Source: Edaphobacter dinghuensis (lineage in GTDB: Bacteria > Acidobacteriota > Terriglobia > Terriglobales > Acidobacteriaceae). From it: a DNA stretch of 64,000 nt. Both the position numbers and the translations under genes were made by a program. Where the stretch lies: contig NZ_BMGT01000005.1 in assembly GCF_014640335.1 (NCBI RefSeq), positions 48,549-112,548 of the forward strand, read 5' to 3'. Positions 16,550 through 25,794 of the stretch are shown in pieces (position 1 is the first letter of the stretch; every line of letters begins with the position of its first letter). Under the pieces are notes generated by a model. That model was not told where the DNA came from. It did no database searches and saw only the letters and a list, made by a program, of their open reading frames with translations.

Positions 16550-17950
16550 ATGGATCAGCAGGCGTCCCGAACGCACTCATCGGAGATGCCTTCCAAAGAT
16601 TCAGTCATTGATTCTGGCATTGCAAAGGAGTCAGGCTCGCAGCATCTGCAGCTCGAAGATGATCCGCGATGGCAGCTTACTCAACGTATTGCAGCAAGCG
16701 GGACCTTCACAAAATCCTCACTCCTCTCCGGCTTCCTTCTCTATATCTGCGAACGCGCTCTTACCGGGCGCATGGACGAGATCTCCGAGCATAAGATAGG
16801 CGTCCACGTCTTTGGAAGAAGATCCAGCTACAACCCCAGCGAAGATAACATCGTCCGTAACTACGCTCGCCAGCTTCGCCAGCGCCTCGATCATTACTTT
16901 GAAACAGAAGGAAGATCGGAGGAGCTGCGTCTCAGCATTCCTCTTGGCAAGTACGTTCCCGCCTTTAACCCGGCACAGGCTACTGGAACAATCCCCAAAG
17001 AAACGACGATCGTCGAGCCTCAGTTTTCTGCAACGCTGCAACCACCTGCCGCCGCTCCGGTTGCAGCTCCCATCGTTGAAAAGCGCAGCTACCGCCTGCT
17101 GCTGATTCTCGCCGCGCTCTTAGTTCTGCTTGTCTCTGGAGCAATCGCATGGTGGTTCATTCAACGCATCCCCAAGACTCCACCCGATCCGCTCCATCCT
17201 CTCTGGGCACAGCTCTTCAATAAGACCCATCAGACATTTCTGGTCCCCTCCGACGATGGAATCGTCATGTTCCAGAACCTGACCGGCCACTCGGTTCATC
17301 TTTCGGAATACATTAACCGCGATTACCTCACGCTCAATCTTCCCCGCCAGACCGACGCCGCCAATATGGCGGATCTCGACAAGCAGCGCTACACCAGCGT
17401 CACCGACCTCAATGCTGTCCTCCGATTTTCCCGCCTTCCCGAAGCCAAGCCCGACCGCTTTATTGTCCGCTACGCGCGCGAGCTTCAGATGGACGACCTG
17501 AAGAACGGCAACGCCATCCTTCTCGGATCGAGCTTCTCCAATCCCTGGGTCGAGCTCTTTCAGAAGAGCATGAACTTCGAGTTTGAGTATCGCCCTCACC
17601 CGAACGACTCCACCATCATCAATCAGCATCCTGCCTCGGGAGAACTTCCGGTCTATACCAACGACGCGCTGGCTCCATCGCATCAGACCTACGCAGTCAT
17701 CGCACTGCTTCCTAACCTCAACAACTCCGGCTGGGTCTTGATCGTGGAAGGTCTGACAATGGCAGGAACCCAGGCCGCCGAAGATACCCTCTTCGATCAC
17801 GAAGCGATGCGGCCCATCCTCGAAAAGGCCAACGCCGGCAACGGTACCTTGAAGCCCTTCGAAATTCTGATCGAAACCAGAAGCTTCGGCTCCAACTCCC
17901 CGCAGGCTCAAATCATCGCCAGCAGATTTTATTCCCCCGTCTCCATGTAA
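16550..17950 (+). CDS. Membrane-anchored protein with acidobacterial N-terminal DNA-binding-like module
   Basis: This 466-residue protein has an N-terminal module of about 90 residues (FTKSSLLSGFLLYICERALTG, then EHKIGVHVFGRRSSYNPSEDNIVRNYARQLRQRL; quoted in two parts). The module is found in many acidobacterial proteins ahead of TPR or beta-propeller domains and resembles a transcriptional-regulator DNA-binding region. A Pro/Ala linker and one transmembrane helix (LLLILAALLVLLVSGAIAWW) follow, then a ~260-residue C-terminal domain, probably periplasmic, that I do not recognise. This ToxR-like layout and the divergent receptor 1 suggest a one-component regulator. The ATG at 16550 was preferred over the GTG nine bases upstream. 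Confidence 0.75.
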   Translation: MDQQASRTHSSEMPSKDSVIDSGIAKESGSQHLQLEDDPRWQLTQRIAASGTFTKSSLLSGFLLYICERALTGRMDEISEHKIGVHVFGRRSSYNPSEDNIVRNYARQLRQRLDHYFETEGRSEELRLSIPLGKYVPAFNPAQATGTIPKETTIVEPQFSATLQPPAAAPVAAPIVEKRSYRLLLILAALLVLLVSGAIAWWFIQRIPKTPPDPLHPLWAQLFNKTHQTFLVPSDDGIVMFQNLTGHSVHLSEYINRDYLTLNLPRQTDAANMADLDKQRYTSVTDLNAVLRFSRLPEAKPDRFIVRYARELQMDDLKNGNAILLGSSFSNPWVELFQKSMNFEFEYRPHPNDSTIINQHPASGELPVYTNDALAPSHQTYAVIALLPNLNNSGWVLIVEGLTMAGTQAAEDTLFDHEAMRPILEKANAGNGTLKPFEILIETRSFGSNSPQAQIIASRFYSPVSM

Positions 17951-18004
17951 CTTGATCTTTCGAAGCTAAGAAATAGCCCCTATTTTCATGGGATTTGAGC
18001 TGTT

Positions 18005-19618
18005 ATGCCTGCCATAATAGCTCCCATGACATTGTTCTCCTTCATCGATGCTGACAACCAGTGTAAGCATCAACATTCCTCTTCACCGCTCTCCCATCTT
18101 CTAAAGCACTCCACTCATCCCATAACGCGAACTACCTTCATAGCCCTGTTCTTGTGCCTGCTTACTAGTTTCGGTACGGTAACGTGCCGCGCACAAAAAT
18201 CTACCAGCGATCTCGATCTACACGGAACGATCACCTATGCGAACCGCCAGAGCTACGTCGAGATTCCCTTTGAAGTGCCTAAGGGCGTCACTCGCGTAAC
18301 CGTCGAGTTCTCCTATACAGAGCGCGAACAACACACTGCCATTGACCTCGGCCTCTTCGACAGCGAGCGCTTTCGCGGATGGAGCGGAGGCAACAAGTCG
18401 ATCTTCACCGTATCGGCAACCGATGCTACTCCCTCCTATCTCCCCGGCCCCATCGTCCCCGGAAGATGGAAGCTGATACTCGGAGTTCCTAATATCAGGG
18501 AAGGTGTTCGCTCCGAGTACGAAGCCAAAATTCATTTCTCACATGCTGGCGACAGGCCGGAGGTCTCCACCTTCAGCTCGGTTCCCCTGCGTAGCGGCCC
18601 CGCGTGGTTTCGCGGCGATCTGCACATGCACGACGCTCACAGCGATGGCTCATGCCTCAGCCAATCCGGAAAGAAGGTTCCCTGCCCTCTCTATAAGACC
18701 GTCGAGACCGCAGCCGAAAGAGGCCTCGACTTCATCGCCATCAGCGATCACAACACCATCTCGCAGTACAACGACATGCGCGAGTTGCAGCCATACTTCG
18801 ATCATCTGCTCCTGATCCCCGCTCGCGAGATCACCACCTTTCAAGGACACGCCAACGTCTACGGCCCCACCGATTTCATCGACTTCCGGCTCACAAGCCC
18901 GCACGTGCCAAACTTCAACCGCCTGCTCAATGAAGTTCAAAGCCTGCACGGCATCCTCTCCATCAATCACCCCGGCATACCATCCGGCGAGTCCTGCATG
19001 GGCTGCGGTTGGACCGTTCCCGATACCGACTTCAGCCGAGTCACAGCCATCGAAGTAATCAACGGCGGCGATGCTGACGGCCCACACTCCGGAATCCCGT
19101 TCTGGCAGCAGCAACTCAACAACGGCTTCCGCCTGACCGCGCTAGGCGGAAGCGATAATCACGACTCCGATCTCAAAGCGCGAACCTATTCCGCCATCGG
19201 TCATCCCACAACCGTCATCTACGCCGCAAACTTATCCGAAAACGCTATCCTCGATGCAATCCGTGCAGGACACGTCTTCGTCGATGCCCAGGGTTCAAAA
19301 GACAGGGCCATCGAGTTCACAGCAAAAACGGCTACAAGCACTGCATCCATGGGAGACGAGATTCAATCTCCTGCAGGAGAGCAGATACACTTCACACTCA
19401 AGATGACCGCCCTCGCAGACGATCACCCAGAGATCATTCTCGATGGCGAGTCAACCACATTACTCGATCCATCCGTGGCAAAGCAGAACGAGGAGACAAG
19501 GACCTTCGACTATCAAAGCGATGGCAAAAGACATTGGCTCCGAGTCAACATTCGCTCCCAAAGCGGTGCGCTGCTCATCGTCGGAAACCCTGTCTACCTG
19601 AACTTCTCTAAACGATAA
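18005..19618 (+). CDS. CehA/McbA-type PHP-domain metallohydrolase, secreted
   Basis: The 537-residue product has a long N-terminus with a hydrophobic stretch near residues 42-62 (FIALFLCLLTSFGTVTCRAQ) that looks like a signal peptide. A beta-sandwich region of ~120 residues follows. The PHP hydrolase core has all its metal motifs: FRGDLHMHDAHSDGS, AISDHNT, LSINHPG and LGGSDNHD. CehA/McbA relatives hydrolyse carbamate or phosphoester-type bonds; the substrate here is unknown. It converges on the phospholipase C gene across 14 bases. Its position beside phosphodiesterase-type genes makes a phosphoester substrate attractive but unproven. An ATG at 18026 is an alternative start. Confidence 0.85.
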   Translation: MPAIIAPMTLFSFIDADNQCKHQHSSSPLSHLLKHSTHPITRTTFIALFLCLLTSFGTVTCRAQKSTSDLDLHGTITYANRQSYVEIPFEVPKGVTRVTVEFSYTEREQHTAIDLGLFDSERFRGWSGGNKSIFTVSATDATPSYLPGPIVPGRWKLILGVPNIREGVRSEYEAKIHFSHAGDRPEVSTFSSVPLRSGPAWFRGDLHMHDAHSDGSCLSQSGKKVPCPLYKTVETAAERGLDFIAISDHNTISQYNDMRELQPYFDHLLLIPAREITTFQGHANVYGPTDFIDFRLTSPHVPNFNRLLNEVQSLHGILSINHPGIPSGESCMGCGWTVPDTDFSRVTAIEVINGGDADGPHSGIPFWQQQLNNGFRLTALGGSDNHDSDLKARTYSAIGHPTTVIYAANLSENAILDAIRAGHVFVDAQGSKDRAIEFTAKTATSTASMGDEIQSPAGEQIHFTLKMTALADDHPEIILDGESTTLLDPSVAKQNEETRTFDYQSDGKRHWLRVNIRSQSGALLIVGNPVYLNFSKR

Positions 19619-19624
19619 GGCAAA

Positions 19625-19654
19625 GCCTCCTGTCAGCGAACACTGGCGGGAGGC
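19625..19654. terminator. Hairpin between convergent genes
   Basis: The stem GCCTCCTGTCAG/CTGGCGGGAGGC has 12 pairs including two G-U, with loop CGAACA. It overlaps the last codons of the phospholipase C gene and follows the PHP hydrolase stop. No strong T tract is present. Confidence 0.5.
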
Positions 19655-20790
19655 GCCAAAAGTTTATCGACACAACCAACAGGCTTCGTCACCGGATTAC
19701 ATCTCGCGACAAGGCCATCCGGAAATTTAACGACATAACTGGTCCACTGCGAAGGCTCCGACGCGGGATAGTCAGTGCTGATCATCTGCGCACCGCTCGA
19801 AAGTGCGAGATCACGTCGCGTCGTATCGTTCGTGCGCGCCTGATCGGTGTTCTCATCAGAGCGTGTCCGTACCAGATACCCCTGCTTCACCAGCGCATCG
19901 ATCTCTTCACGCGACCCGTCATTCTCTTCCGTGAACGCCGCATCGGGAGCACCCGGCTCTGCATTGGTAAAGAGCACCCGCCCACGCAGCGAAGGATGCC
20001 CCTTCGTGTAGATCGGCTCCACATGCCTCTGGTCGAGCAAAAAGATCACTCTACCGCGAGCCTGCGCCAGCGTAGGCCATCTCCCAGCATGAATAGCCTC
20101 CACCAGCGTCGCTGCGCTACCGCGCACATCATCCGGTGTAATCATCTCATTGGCCGCGAAGACAGATCGAATCTCCTTATCTAACGCATCGAACACAGGA
20201 GCAGTAAACGGCTCAGGCGTCACAGCATTTGGAAGATTCCGGTCCCTGCCTTCCTTCGTCTCAATCAAAATAAAAATCGGCAAATGCTGCGGATGCTGCT
20301 TCGACCAGCCACGAACATCGGTGAGACAGGCAGTCAGCGTCATGCACGTGCTGCGCACATCGATGTCCTGCATGTGCAGCACCTTAAATCCCGGCTTGTC
20401 CATCACATGATGTGGATCGAACTCCGGGTCCGCCGGCAATCCAGCCTTCGCTACCATGCCCAGAATGGCAGGATGCGCATATCGACCGCCCTTCGTGTCG
20501 GCGTACACATCAATCTCTATCTGCCGCACACCGCCCGATAACTGATTGGCCAGCGGAGCATGATGATAGTCGAGCCCATGCAATCCCTCGGGACTCTTCA
20601 TCTCCATCAGATTCCTCGCGCTTGGCGGAAACCCCGCATGGTAGCTATTGTGCGAACCAATTACCTGAATCTGATTCAGATGAACGCGCTGGTCTTGTTG
20701 AGCAGTAGTTGTCTGTTGCGCCAGCACCGCCCCACCCATAACAAATATCGCGATGGCGCAGGAGATTCGAATTGTCTTTTTAAAGATCAT
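19633..20790 (-). CDS. Phosphatidylinositol-specific phospholipase C-like protein, secreted
   Basis: This 385-residue protein resembles Ca2+-dependent phosphoinositide phospholipase C of the bacterial PLC1-like group. After a signal peptide (MIFKKTIRISCAIAIFVMGG, cut near AVLAQQ), the TIM-barrel begins VIGSHNSYHAG with a catalytic His. RQIEIDVYAD carries the acidic metal ligands and KVLHMQDID the second His. Further strands appear in PIFILIETKEGRD and VIFLLDQRH. It would cleave glycerophosphoinositides to an inositol phosphate outside the cytoplasm. I used the internal ATG at 20790 because it gives a clean signal peptide; the frame starts six codons earlier at 20808. It follows the metallophosphoesterase directly, so both are probably in one operon with TonB receptor 2. 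Confidence 0.85.
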   Translation of the reverse strand: MIFKKTIRISCAIAIFVMGGAVLAQQTTTAQQDQRVHLNQIQVIGSHNSYHAGFPPSARNLMEMKSPEGLHGLDYHHAPLANQLSGGVRQIEIDVYADTKGGRYAHPAILGMVAKAGLPADPEFDPHHVMDKPGFKVLHMQDIDVRSTCMTLTACLTDVRGWSKQHPQHLPIFILIETKEGRDRNLPNAVTPEPFTAPVFDALDKEIRSVFAANEMITPDDVRGSAATLVEAIHAGRWPTLAQARGRVIFLLDQRHVEPIYTKGHPSLRGRVLFTNAEPGAPDAAFTEENDGSREEIDALVKQGYLVRTRSDENTDQARTNDTTRRDLALSSGAQMISTDYPASEPSQWTSYVVKFPDGLVARCNPVTKPVGCVDKLLAPPASVR

Positions 20791-20811
20791 GTTTGTCCCG
20801 AACTGCATTAG

Positions 20812-21756
20812 CTATCCAACCCGGTAAGGCTTGCTATAGTGTGTTGACCACTCCACAAGATCCGCATTCATCCATCGCAGCTTCTGGCTGCGGCTGTCCG
20901 CCTCAAACAACATGTAAGCGTTGGGATCATAGCGAGTAGCCGCCGTAACATAATGCTGCGGCCCATAGGTATGAGCGAAGTCCACCCACTTATGCCAATG
21001 TCCTGCAATCACCATCTGTATGGTGTCGCTATGTTTTCGAAGCAGCGGATGTAGGCCGTAGTCGCGGACCTCCGTTGCATCAACTAGCCATAACGGATAG
21101 TGAATAAAAACAACCGTAGGCCTGCGATCATTCAGAAGCGCTTCAAACCAATTCAACTGCTCTTCCCCAAGCGAGCCAAGTCGCTTGTCGAACTGAGGCG
21201 AGTTCCGGTCCCATCTGGCTCCTAAAAAATTATTCAGATGCACAAACCGGAAACCTTTGTAGTCGACCGAAGAATACGGCTTCGCCTTCAGCTTCTCCGC
21301 AAACAACCGATGCGACATCTCGCGCGAGACTCGCGGAACGTCATAGTCATGGTTGCCGAAGCCCAGGTGCACGGGCATCTGAAAGCCGTCAAAGATCTCT
21401 TTCGCATTGTCGATGCGCGTCTTGTTCTTAAAATAAAAATCGTAGTCTGCCGATGGATAGTTATGAAAGCAATCCCCTGCCACAAAAACCTGTTCAATCT
21501 TGGGATGAAGCGAATTGATCAGATCCCGCGCCGAGATAAGACGCTCCGACGTGTGAAGAATGCTTTCATTATCCTCCACGCCATTCTCTGATCCCTTCAC
21601 ATAAAACTCGTCGATGATGTGCGGGTCCGCAACTACCGCAAAGTGAAACCTCGAAGGAGATGCTGCCTGCGCGACTTCACTCCACCCTCGCTGCGTCCAA
21701 AGTGTACCCAGCGCCGATGCTCCCATCATCCCAAATGCGCGGCGATCTATCTTCAA
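20812..21756 (-). CDS. Calcineurin-like metallophosphoesterase with Tat-like signal
   Basis: The 314-residue protein starts MKIDRRAFGMMGASALGTLW, a twin-arginine type leader, so it is probably exported folded with its metals. All five calcineurin-type motifs are present: VVADPH, FVAGDCFHN, GFGNHDYD, VFIHYPL and AGHWHKW. The enzymes hydrolyse phosphomono- or diesters with a dinuclear metal site. It lies 100 bp downstream of TonB receptor 2 and 21 bp before the phospholipase C start used here, all on the minus strand. A plausible role is removing phosphate from the inositol phosphate released by the neighbouring phospholipase; that is inference from context. Confidence 0.88.
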   Translation of the reverse strand: MKIDRRAFGMMGASALGTLWTQRGWSEVAQAASPSRFHFAVVADPHIIDEFYVKGSENGVEDNESILHTSERLISARDLINSLHPKIEQVFVAGDCFHNYPSADYDFYFKNKTRIDNAKEIFDGFQMPVHLGFGNHDYDVPRVSREMSHRLFAEKLKAKPYSSVDYKGFRFVHLNNFLGARWDRNSPQFDKRLGSLGEEQLNWFEALLNDRRPTVVFIHYPLWLVDATEVRDYGLHPLLRKHSDTIQMVIAGHWHKWVDFAHTYGPQHYVTAATRYDPNAYMLFEADSRSQKLRWMNADLVEWSTHYSKPYRVG

Positions 21757-21796
21757 GTCTTACTCCATTCTTTAGGCACAAATGCCTTCAGTTAGG

Positions 21797-21828
21797 TTCG
21801 GCACCGCCCTCTCCAGAGCGGTGCCGAA
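21797..21828. terminator. Hairpin between TonB receptor 2 and metallophosphoesterase
   Basis: The perfect 11-bp stem TTCGGCACCGC/GCGGTGCCGAA encloses a 10-nt loop. On the minus (sense) strand there is no clear T tract after it, so it may be a weak terminator or an mRNA-stabilising stem that makes more receptor than enzyme. Confidence 0.6.
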
Positions 21829-21856
21829 TTATTTTCAGCCATAGACAACCGGCCTG

Positions 21857-24800
21857 CTAGAAGGTGATCTTCGCCGCAAGCTGTAGCTGTCGTGCAGGGT
21901 AAGCGCTGGTGATGCTGCCGAAAGCTCCATCGGTGATTGTGCTGTCGGGAGCCTGGTAGTCCACTTGGTTGAGTACGTTGAAGGCCTCGGCGCGGAAGTC
22001 CAGCTTGGAGGTTTCGCTCCAGAGGTTGAACGCCTTGTGAAGACCGAGGTCTGTATCGAAGTAAGCAAAGGAGCGAAACTTATTACGCGAGATATTGCCA
22101 TACGCATTGGTGTTTCCCAGTGCCACAGATGGAACTGCCAAATACGTTCCGTCCAGATAACCCTTCAATGCTGTAGCCGTCTTGGTCTGCTTCGAACCTG
22201 GGTTCTTGATCTTCGCACCCGGCAGAGTCAACTGTGGGCGCAGAGTCACCAGGTCCGACGTGTACAGCGGATTATTGGCAGAGCTGTTGTAGTTCAGATT
22301 GAACGGCAGGCCGCTGGTCGACGTGTTGATGACAGTAGTCTGCCACCCACCAAGAACCGCATTGACCAGGAAGTTCGAGTTAGCTCCAAACTTACGGCCA
22401 TGTCCATACGGCAGGTCATACACAATCGAAAGCGTATTGTTGATCGGCTGGTCATAGCCCGACGGACCGTAGTCGTTGCGCGGATTGGCGAAGTTCACAC
22501 GAGAGTTATCGCCGTTGCTGGTCTCCAGATGTCCCGAAGCGAGGTCAAAAGCACGGCCCCACGTAAACGAGTTCAACAGATAGAGCGCACCGACGCGCTT
22601 CTCAAGCTTGGCCTGCAAAGAGTTATAGGTTGAAGAGTTGCCACCGTACGCGATCTCGATATCGCCAAACGTCGGTACCGGGCGACGCGACTGATACGTC
22701 GCGCAGTTTGCTCCTCCTGCATTGAGGCAGGGCGCCGCTTGGTTGTAGTCGGCGAGCACCTGAAGGTGCGTGCCCTTATTACCGACATAGGCGATGTCCA
22801 TCACCATGCCCCACGGCAGCTCGCGCTGGAATCCGAAGAAGTAGCTCTGCACATAACCAGTCTCAAAGTTCTTCGGAATATAGCGTGACGTCACCTTCTT
22901 TGGATCGAAGTTCGAGGGGCTCGTCAGTCCAACCGCATAGCCCTGTTGCATCTGACGGAAGCAGGCCGTCTGGTCCTGCGTGTCGTTGACGCAACGGTCG
23001 GCGGTAGTCGGAGTTGGATTATTGATCGAAGCGTTGACGACGTTCGGCCCGTTATAGGTCAGGTTATTTTCGCCGCCGGCGCGGTTGTACTGCGTGTAGC
23101 TGATGCCATAGCCGCCGCGAACAACCGTCTTTGGTGACTCGCTCCAGGCAAAGCCGAAGCGCGGTCCCCAGTTCTTCATCGGAACATGTACCAGCGCACG
23201 GTCATAGATGCTGCCATTCTTCGCCTGGATCAGCGTGTTCGTCGTCGGGTCGAAGTTCGCCAGCTTGTTATCGCGCTCCCACTGCGGAGTCGCAATCTCA
23301 TACCGCAGACCAGCATTGACCGTCAGCGTTGGCGAAACCTTGATGTCGTCCTGCACATACATAAAGTTGAACCGCTGCCGCAGGTTCACCACGGTGTAGT
23401 TCGTCAGCGAATATGAAGACTGATTGCCGAAGAGAAAGTCAGCAAGGTCCGCGGCCTGCGAGAGCTGCGCCGTCGCATTGCTGCCTTGCGCCGGATCAGA
23501 CGGATTCGATGCTACACAAGGAGTCACCGGCTTTGCAGGGTTGCAAACCGGCACAGCCGCATATCCCGCCGCATAGTTGTCCTGTCCATAGCTCGGGTTG
23601 AAGTCATTGACCTGAGTATTGACCGCCTGGTACTCATAGCCGAACTTCATCGAGTGCCGTCCACGAACCCAGGTAAAGTTGCCCTTCGGGTTGTAGATCG
23701 TCGGGTTCTGGAACTGAGGGCTCGAAGACTGCGCACCAAACTGCGTAAAGCCCGATACCGACTGCGCATTCAGATCACGCACAATGCTCTTATCGGTCGG
23801 CACGCCATTGGTGATGCCGTTTTCCGCCAGCAGCGACGGATCGCCTTGTCCATAAGGCGTCTTTGCGCCCTCGTTCTTGGTGTAGGCAAAACGAATATCG
23901 AGCAGCTTCGTAGGCGAAATCACCCATGTCGTGCCACCTGCGATCTGGCGATTGAGCAGGTGAACGTTCGAGTTGCCATTTCCACCAGCGCGGCCCAGCA
24001 CCGTCGGCGGATCGAAGATCGTGCCGCGATGCTCGCTGTAGCGGGCAAACATGCTCCACTTCTGATTGAACGTCTCGTCGACACGTGCATCTCCCTTGTC
24101 ATCCTGAATGGTGCCACGCGGAGAAGCAATGTAGTTGTTGGCAATCGTGTCATAGGCAACAGCGCCGGGGCCGCCGCCGGTTACAGAAGTAGCATTGTTC
24201 GCCGGCAGCGCAGCAAGCACCGCCTTAGCAAAAGGAGTCGCCTCCGCAGAAACATTGCCATTGGTAAAGACCGTTCCCGTAATCGGGTTCTGCAGCACAA
24301 TCGGCGTCGGCGCAATCGACGGATCTTTATAGTGGAACAGGAAGATACCCTGGCGCTGCTCCGCATTCGGCAGCGTAACCGTCGTCACCTGGTTACGGAA
24401 GATCTGCCGCAAACCTTCGTAATCCACAAAGAAGAAAGTGTGGTCCTTTTTGATCGGACCGCCGAACGTTCCGCCAAACTGATTGCGAATGAAGGTCTGC
24501 TTCACCCCACCCGCTGGCTGAAACGGCCCAATGGCGTTCAGGTCCGTGTTGCGAAGATAGTCATAGCCCTTGCCATGAAACTGGTTGCTACCGCGCCGTG
24601 TCGACACATTGATGACAGCGCCCGAAGCGCGGCCATACTCTGCCGAGTAGTTGTTCGTCTCCACGCGAAACTCGCTCACCGCATCCGGCGACGGCGGAAT
24701 ATTCTCGTTCGCGAAGCCCTGGTTCGATGTGCCGTAGTTATTGTTGTCCAAACCATCAAGAAGAAAGTTGTTGAAGGCAGAACGCTGGCCGTTCACATTG

Positions 24801-25411
24801 AACGAACCCTCGCGGCTCGATGCCGTCTGATTCTCAAGGGCGGACTTACGCACGCCCGGAGCCAGCAGAACAAGGTCGGCATACGACCGGCCATTGAGCG
24901 GCAAGTTCTCCACCTCGCGCGTCCCAATCACCTGGCCGCGAGAGCTGGTCTCCGTCTCAAGCGCCGTCGGCGCCGCCGATACCGTCACCGTCTCGGCAAC
25001 CGATCCCGCCTTCAGCGTCATGTCCACGCGCTGACGAGCATTCGTCGTCACGGTAAAGGCCTGCGTCTGCGCTCCCTCAAAGCCCTGCGCCTCGGCAACA
25101 ACCTTGTACGATCCGATCTGCACGCTCGAAAACTCATAACGCCCCTCAGCATCCGTCGTCGCCGTCTGCTGAATGCCGGTCGCAACGTTCGTCAGCGTCA
25201 CCTTACTGTTCGGTATCGCTGCGCTCGTGGTGTCCCTGACGTAACCGAGCACTGAAGCCGACTCAAACTGCCCATAGCACTGAAGCGCGGGCAATAGCAG
25301 CAGGATGGCCAGCGCCAACCTCAGCCATCCCCATGTTTGCGTCGCCGACCATCTTCCAGCCGATCCTCTTCCCGAACCACTCGGTCCTGCCATTCCTATG
25401 TGTTGCATCAT
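21857..25411 (-). CDS. TonB-dependent receptor, Oar-like (receptor 2)
   Basis: This 1184-residue outer-membrane protein has a signal peptide (LRLALAILLLLPALQCYGQ near residues 31-49) and a carboxypeptidase-regulatory-like domain (VLGYVRDTTSAAIPNSKVTL). The plug contains LPLNGRSYADLVLLAPGV and PDAVSEFRVETNNYSAEYGR. The C-terminal barrel ends in the hydrophobic LQLAAKITF. It is the first gene of a leftward run with a metallophosphoesterase and a phosphoinositide phospholipase C, which suggests a phosphorylated inositol or phospholipid-derived ligand, but the sequence does not show substrate. Two ATGs in tandem at 25411 and 25408 can start it, both after AGGA. Confidence 0.92.
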   Translation of the reverse strand: MMQHIGMAGPSGSGRGSAGRWSATQTWGWLRLALAILLLLPALQCYGQFESASVLGYVRDTTSAAIPNSKVTLTNVATGIQQTATTDAEGRYEFSSVQIGSYKVVAEAQGFEGAQTQAFTVTTNARQRVDMTLKAGSVAETVTVSAAPTALETETSSRGQVIGTREVENLPLNGRSYADLVLLAPGVRKSALENQTASSREGSFNVNGQRSAFNNFLLDGLDNNNYGTSNQGFANENIPPSPDAVSEFRVETNNYSAEYGRASGAVINVSTRRGSNQFHGKGYDYLRNTDLNAIGPFQPAGGVKQTFIRNQFGGTFGGPIKKDHTFFFVDYEGLRQIFRNQVTTVTLPNAEQRQGIFLFHYKDPSIAPTPIVLQNPITGTVFTNGNVSAEATPFAKAVLAALPANNATSVTGGGPGAVAYDTIANNYIASPRGTIQDDKGDARVDETFNQKWSMFARYSEHRGTIFDPPTVLGRAGGNGNSNVHLLNRQIAGGTTWVISPTKLLDIRFAYTKNEGAKTPYGQGDPSLLAENGITNGVPTDKSIVRDLNAQSVSGFTQFGAQSSSPQFQNPTIYNPKGNFTWVRGRHSMKFGYEYQAVNTQVNDFNPSYGQDNYAAGYAAVPVCNPAKPVTPCVASNPSDPAQGSNATAQLSQAADLADFLFGNQSSYSLTNYTVVNLRQRFNFMYVQDDIKVSPTLTVNAGLRYEIATPQWERDNKLANFDPTTNTLIQAKNGSIYDRALVHVPMKNWGPRFGFAWSESPKTVVRGGYGISYTQYNRAGGENNLTYNGPNVVNASINNPTPTTADRCVNDTQDQTACFRQMQQGYAVGLTSPSNFDPKKVTSRYIPKNFETGYVQSYFFGFQRELPWGMVMDIAYVGNKGTHLQVLADYNQAAPCLNAGGANCATYQSRRPVPTFGDIEIAYGGNSSTYNSLQAKLEKRVGALYLLNSFTWGRAFDLASGHLETSNGDNSRVNFANPRNDYGPSGYDQPINNTLSIVYDLPYGHGRKFGANSNFLVNAVLGGWQTTVINTSTSGLPFNLNYNSSANNPLYTSDLVTLRPQLTLPGAKIKNPGSKQTKTATALKGYLDGTYLAVPSVALGNTNAYGNISRNKFRSFAYFDTDLGLHKAFNLWSETSKLDFRAEAFNVLNQVDYQAPDSTITDGAFGSITSAYPARQLQLAAKITF

Positions 25412-25794
25412 CTGTCCTGCCTTCTCGGAAAAAAATGAACTTCAATAAAAAGTGCTACCGGCGCCGCGGCATCATTTCCGCGTTTACGCTTCACAACGTG
25501 CTGCCTTGTTCAACCGCAACGGACATTACGCAAGCGAAGAAACGGCTGTCAATAAAAATTCGCTAACGGAACCGATAACGTAAATTTCTGGTAAATGGAT
25601 ATAAAACGCTAAAAACAAATAACTTAAACAGAAAAATGAACTTATTTAGCGAAAACTGAACCGACCGAAAAATCGGCGCAGAAGCGCATAGCTCCCATCA
25701 TGCTGTTTTTTCGTGAATATGAGGTAAACAGCCAATGACGCCGCTATAAACATGCGTTGCCCCCGGCCACGGCTCACCAGATGCCTATCTTAAA
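25412..25794. promoter_or_regulatory. A/T-rich intergenic region upstream of TonB receptor 2
   Basis: These 383 bp contain no gene. They are markedly A/T rich between about 25550 and 25680, as expected for the promoter of the receptor-phosphoesterase-phospholipase unit. An irregular repeat of AACG-type half sites (CTAACGGAACCGATAACG) lies near 25562-25580 and could be a LacI-type operator, but it is not a clean palindrome. Confidence 0.4.

Noticed and set aside
23486..25255. 589-codon plus-strand open frame opposite TonB receptor 2
   Set aside because: Arg/Ile/Val-rich translation with no motif; it is the antisense shadow of the receptor gene.
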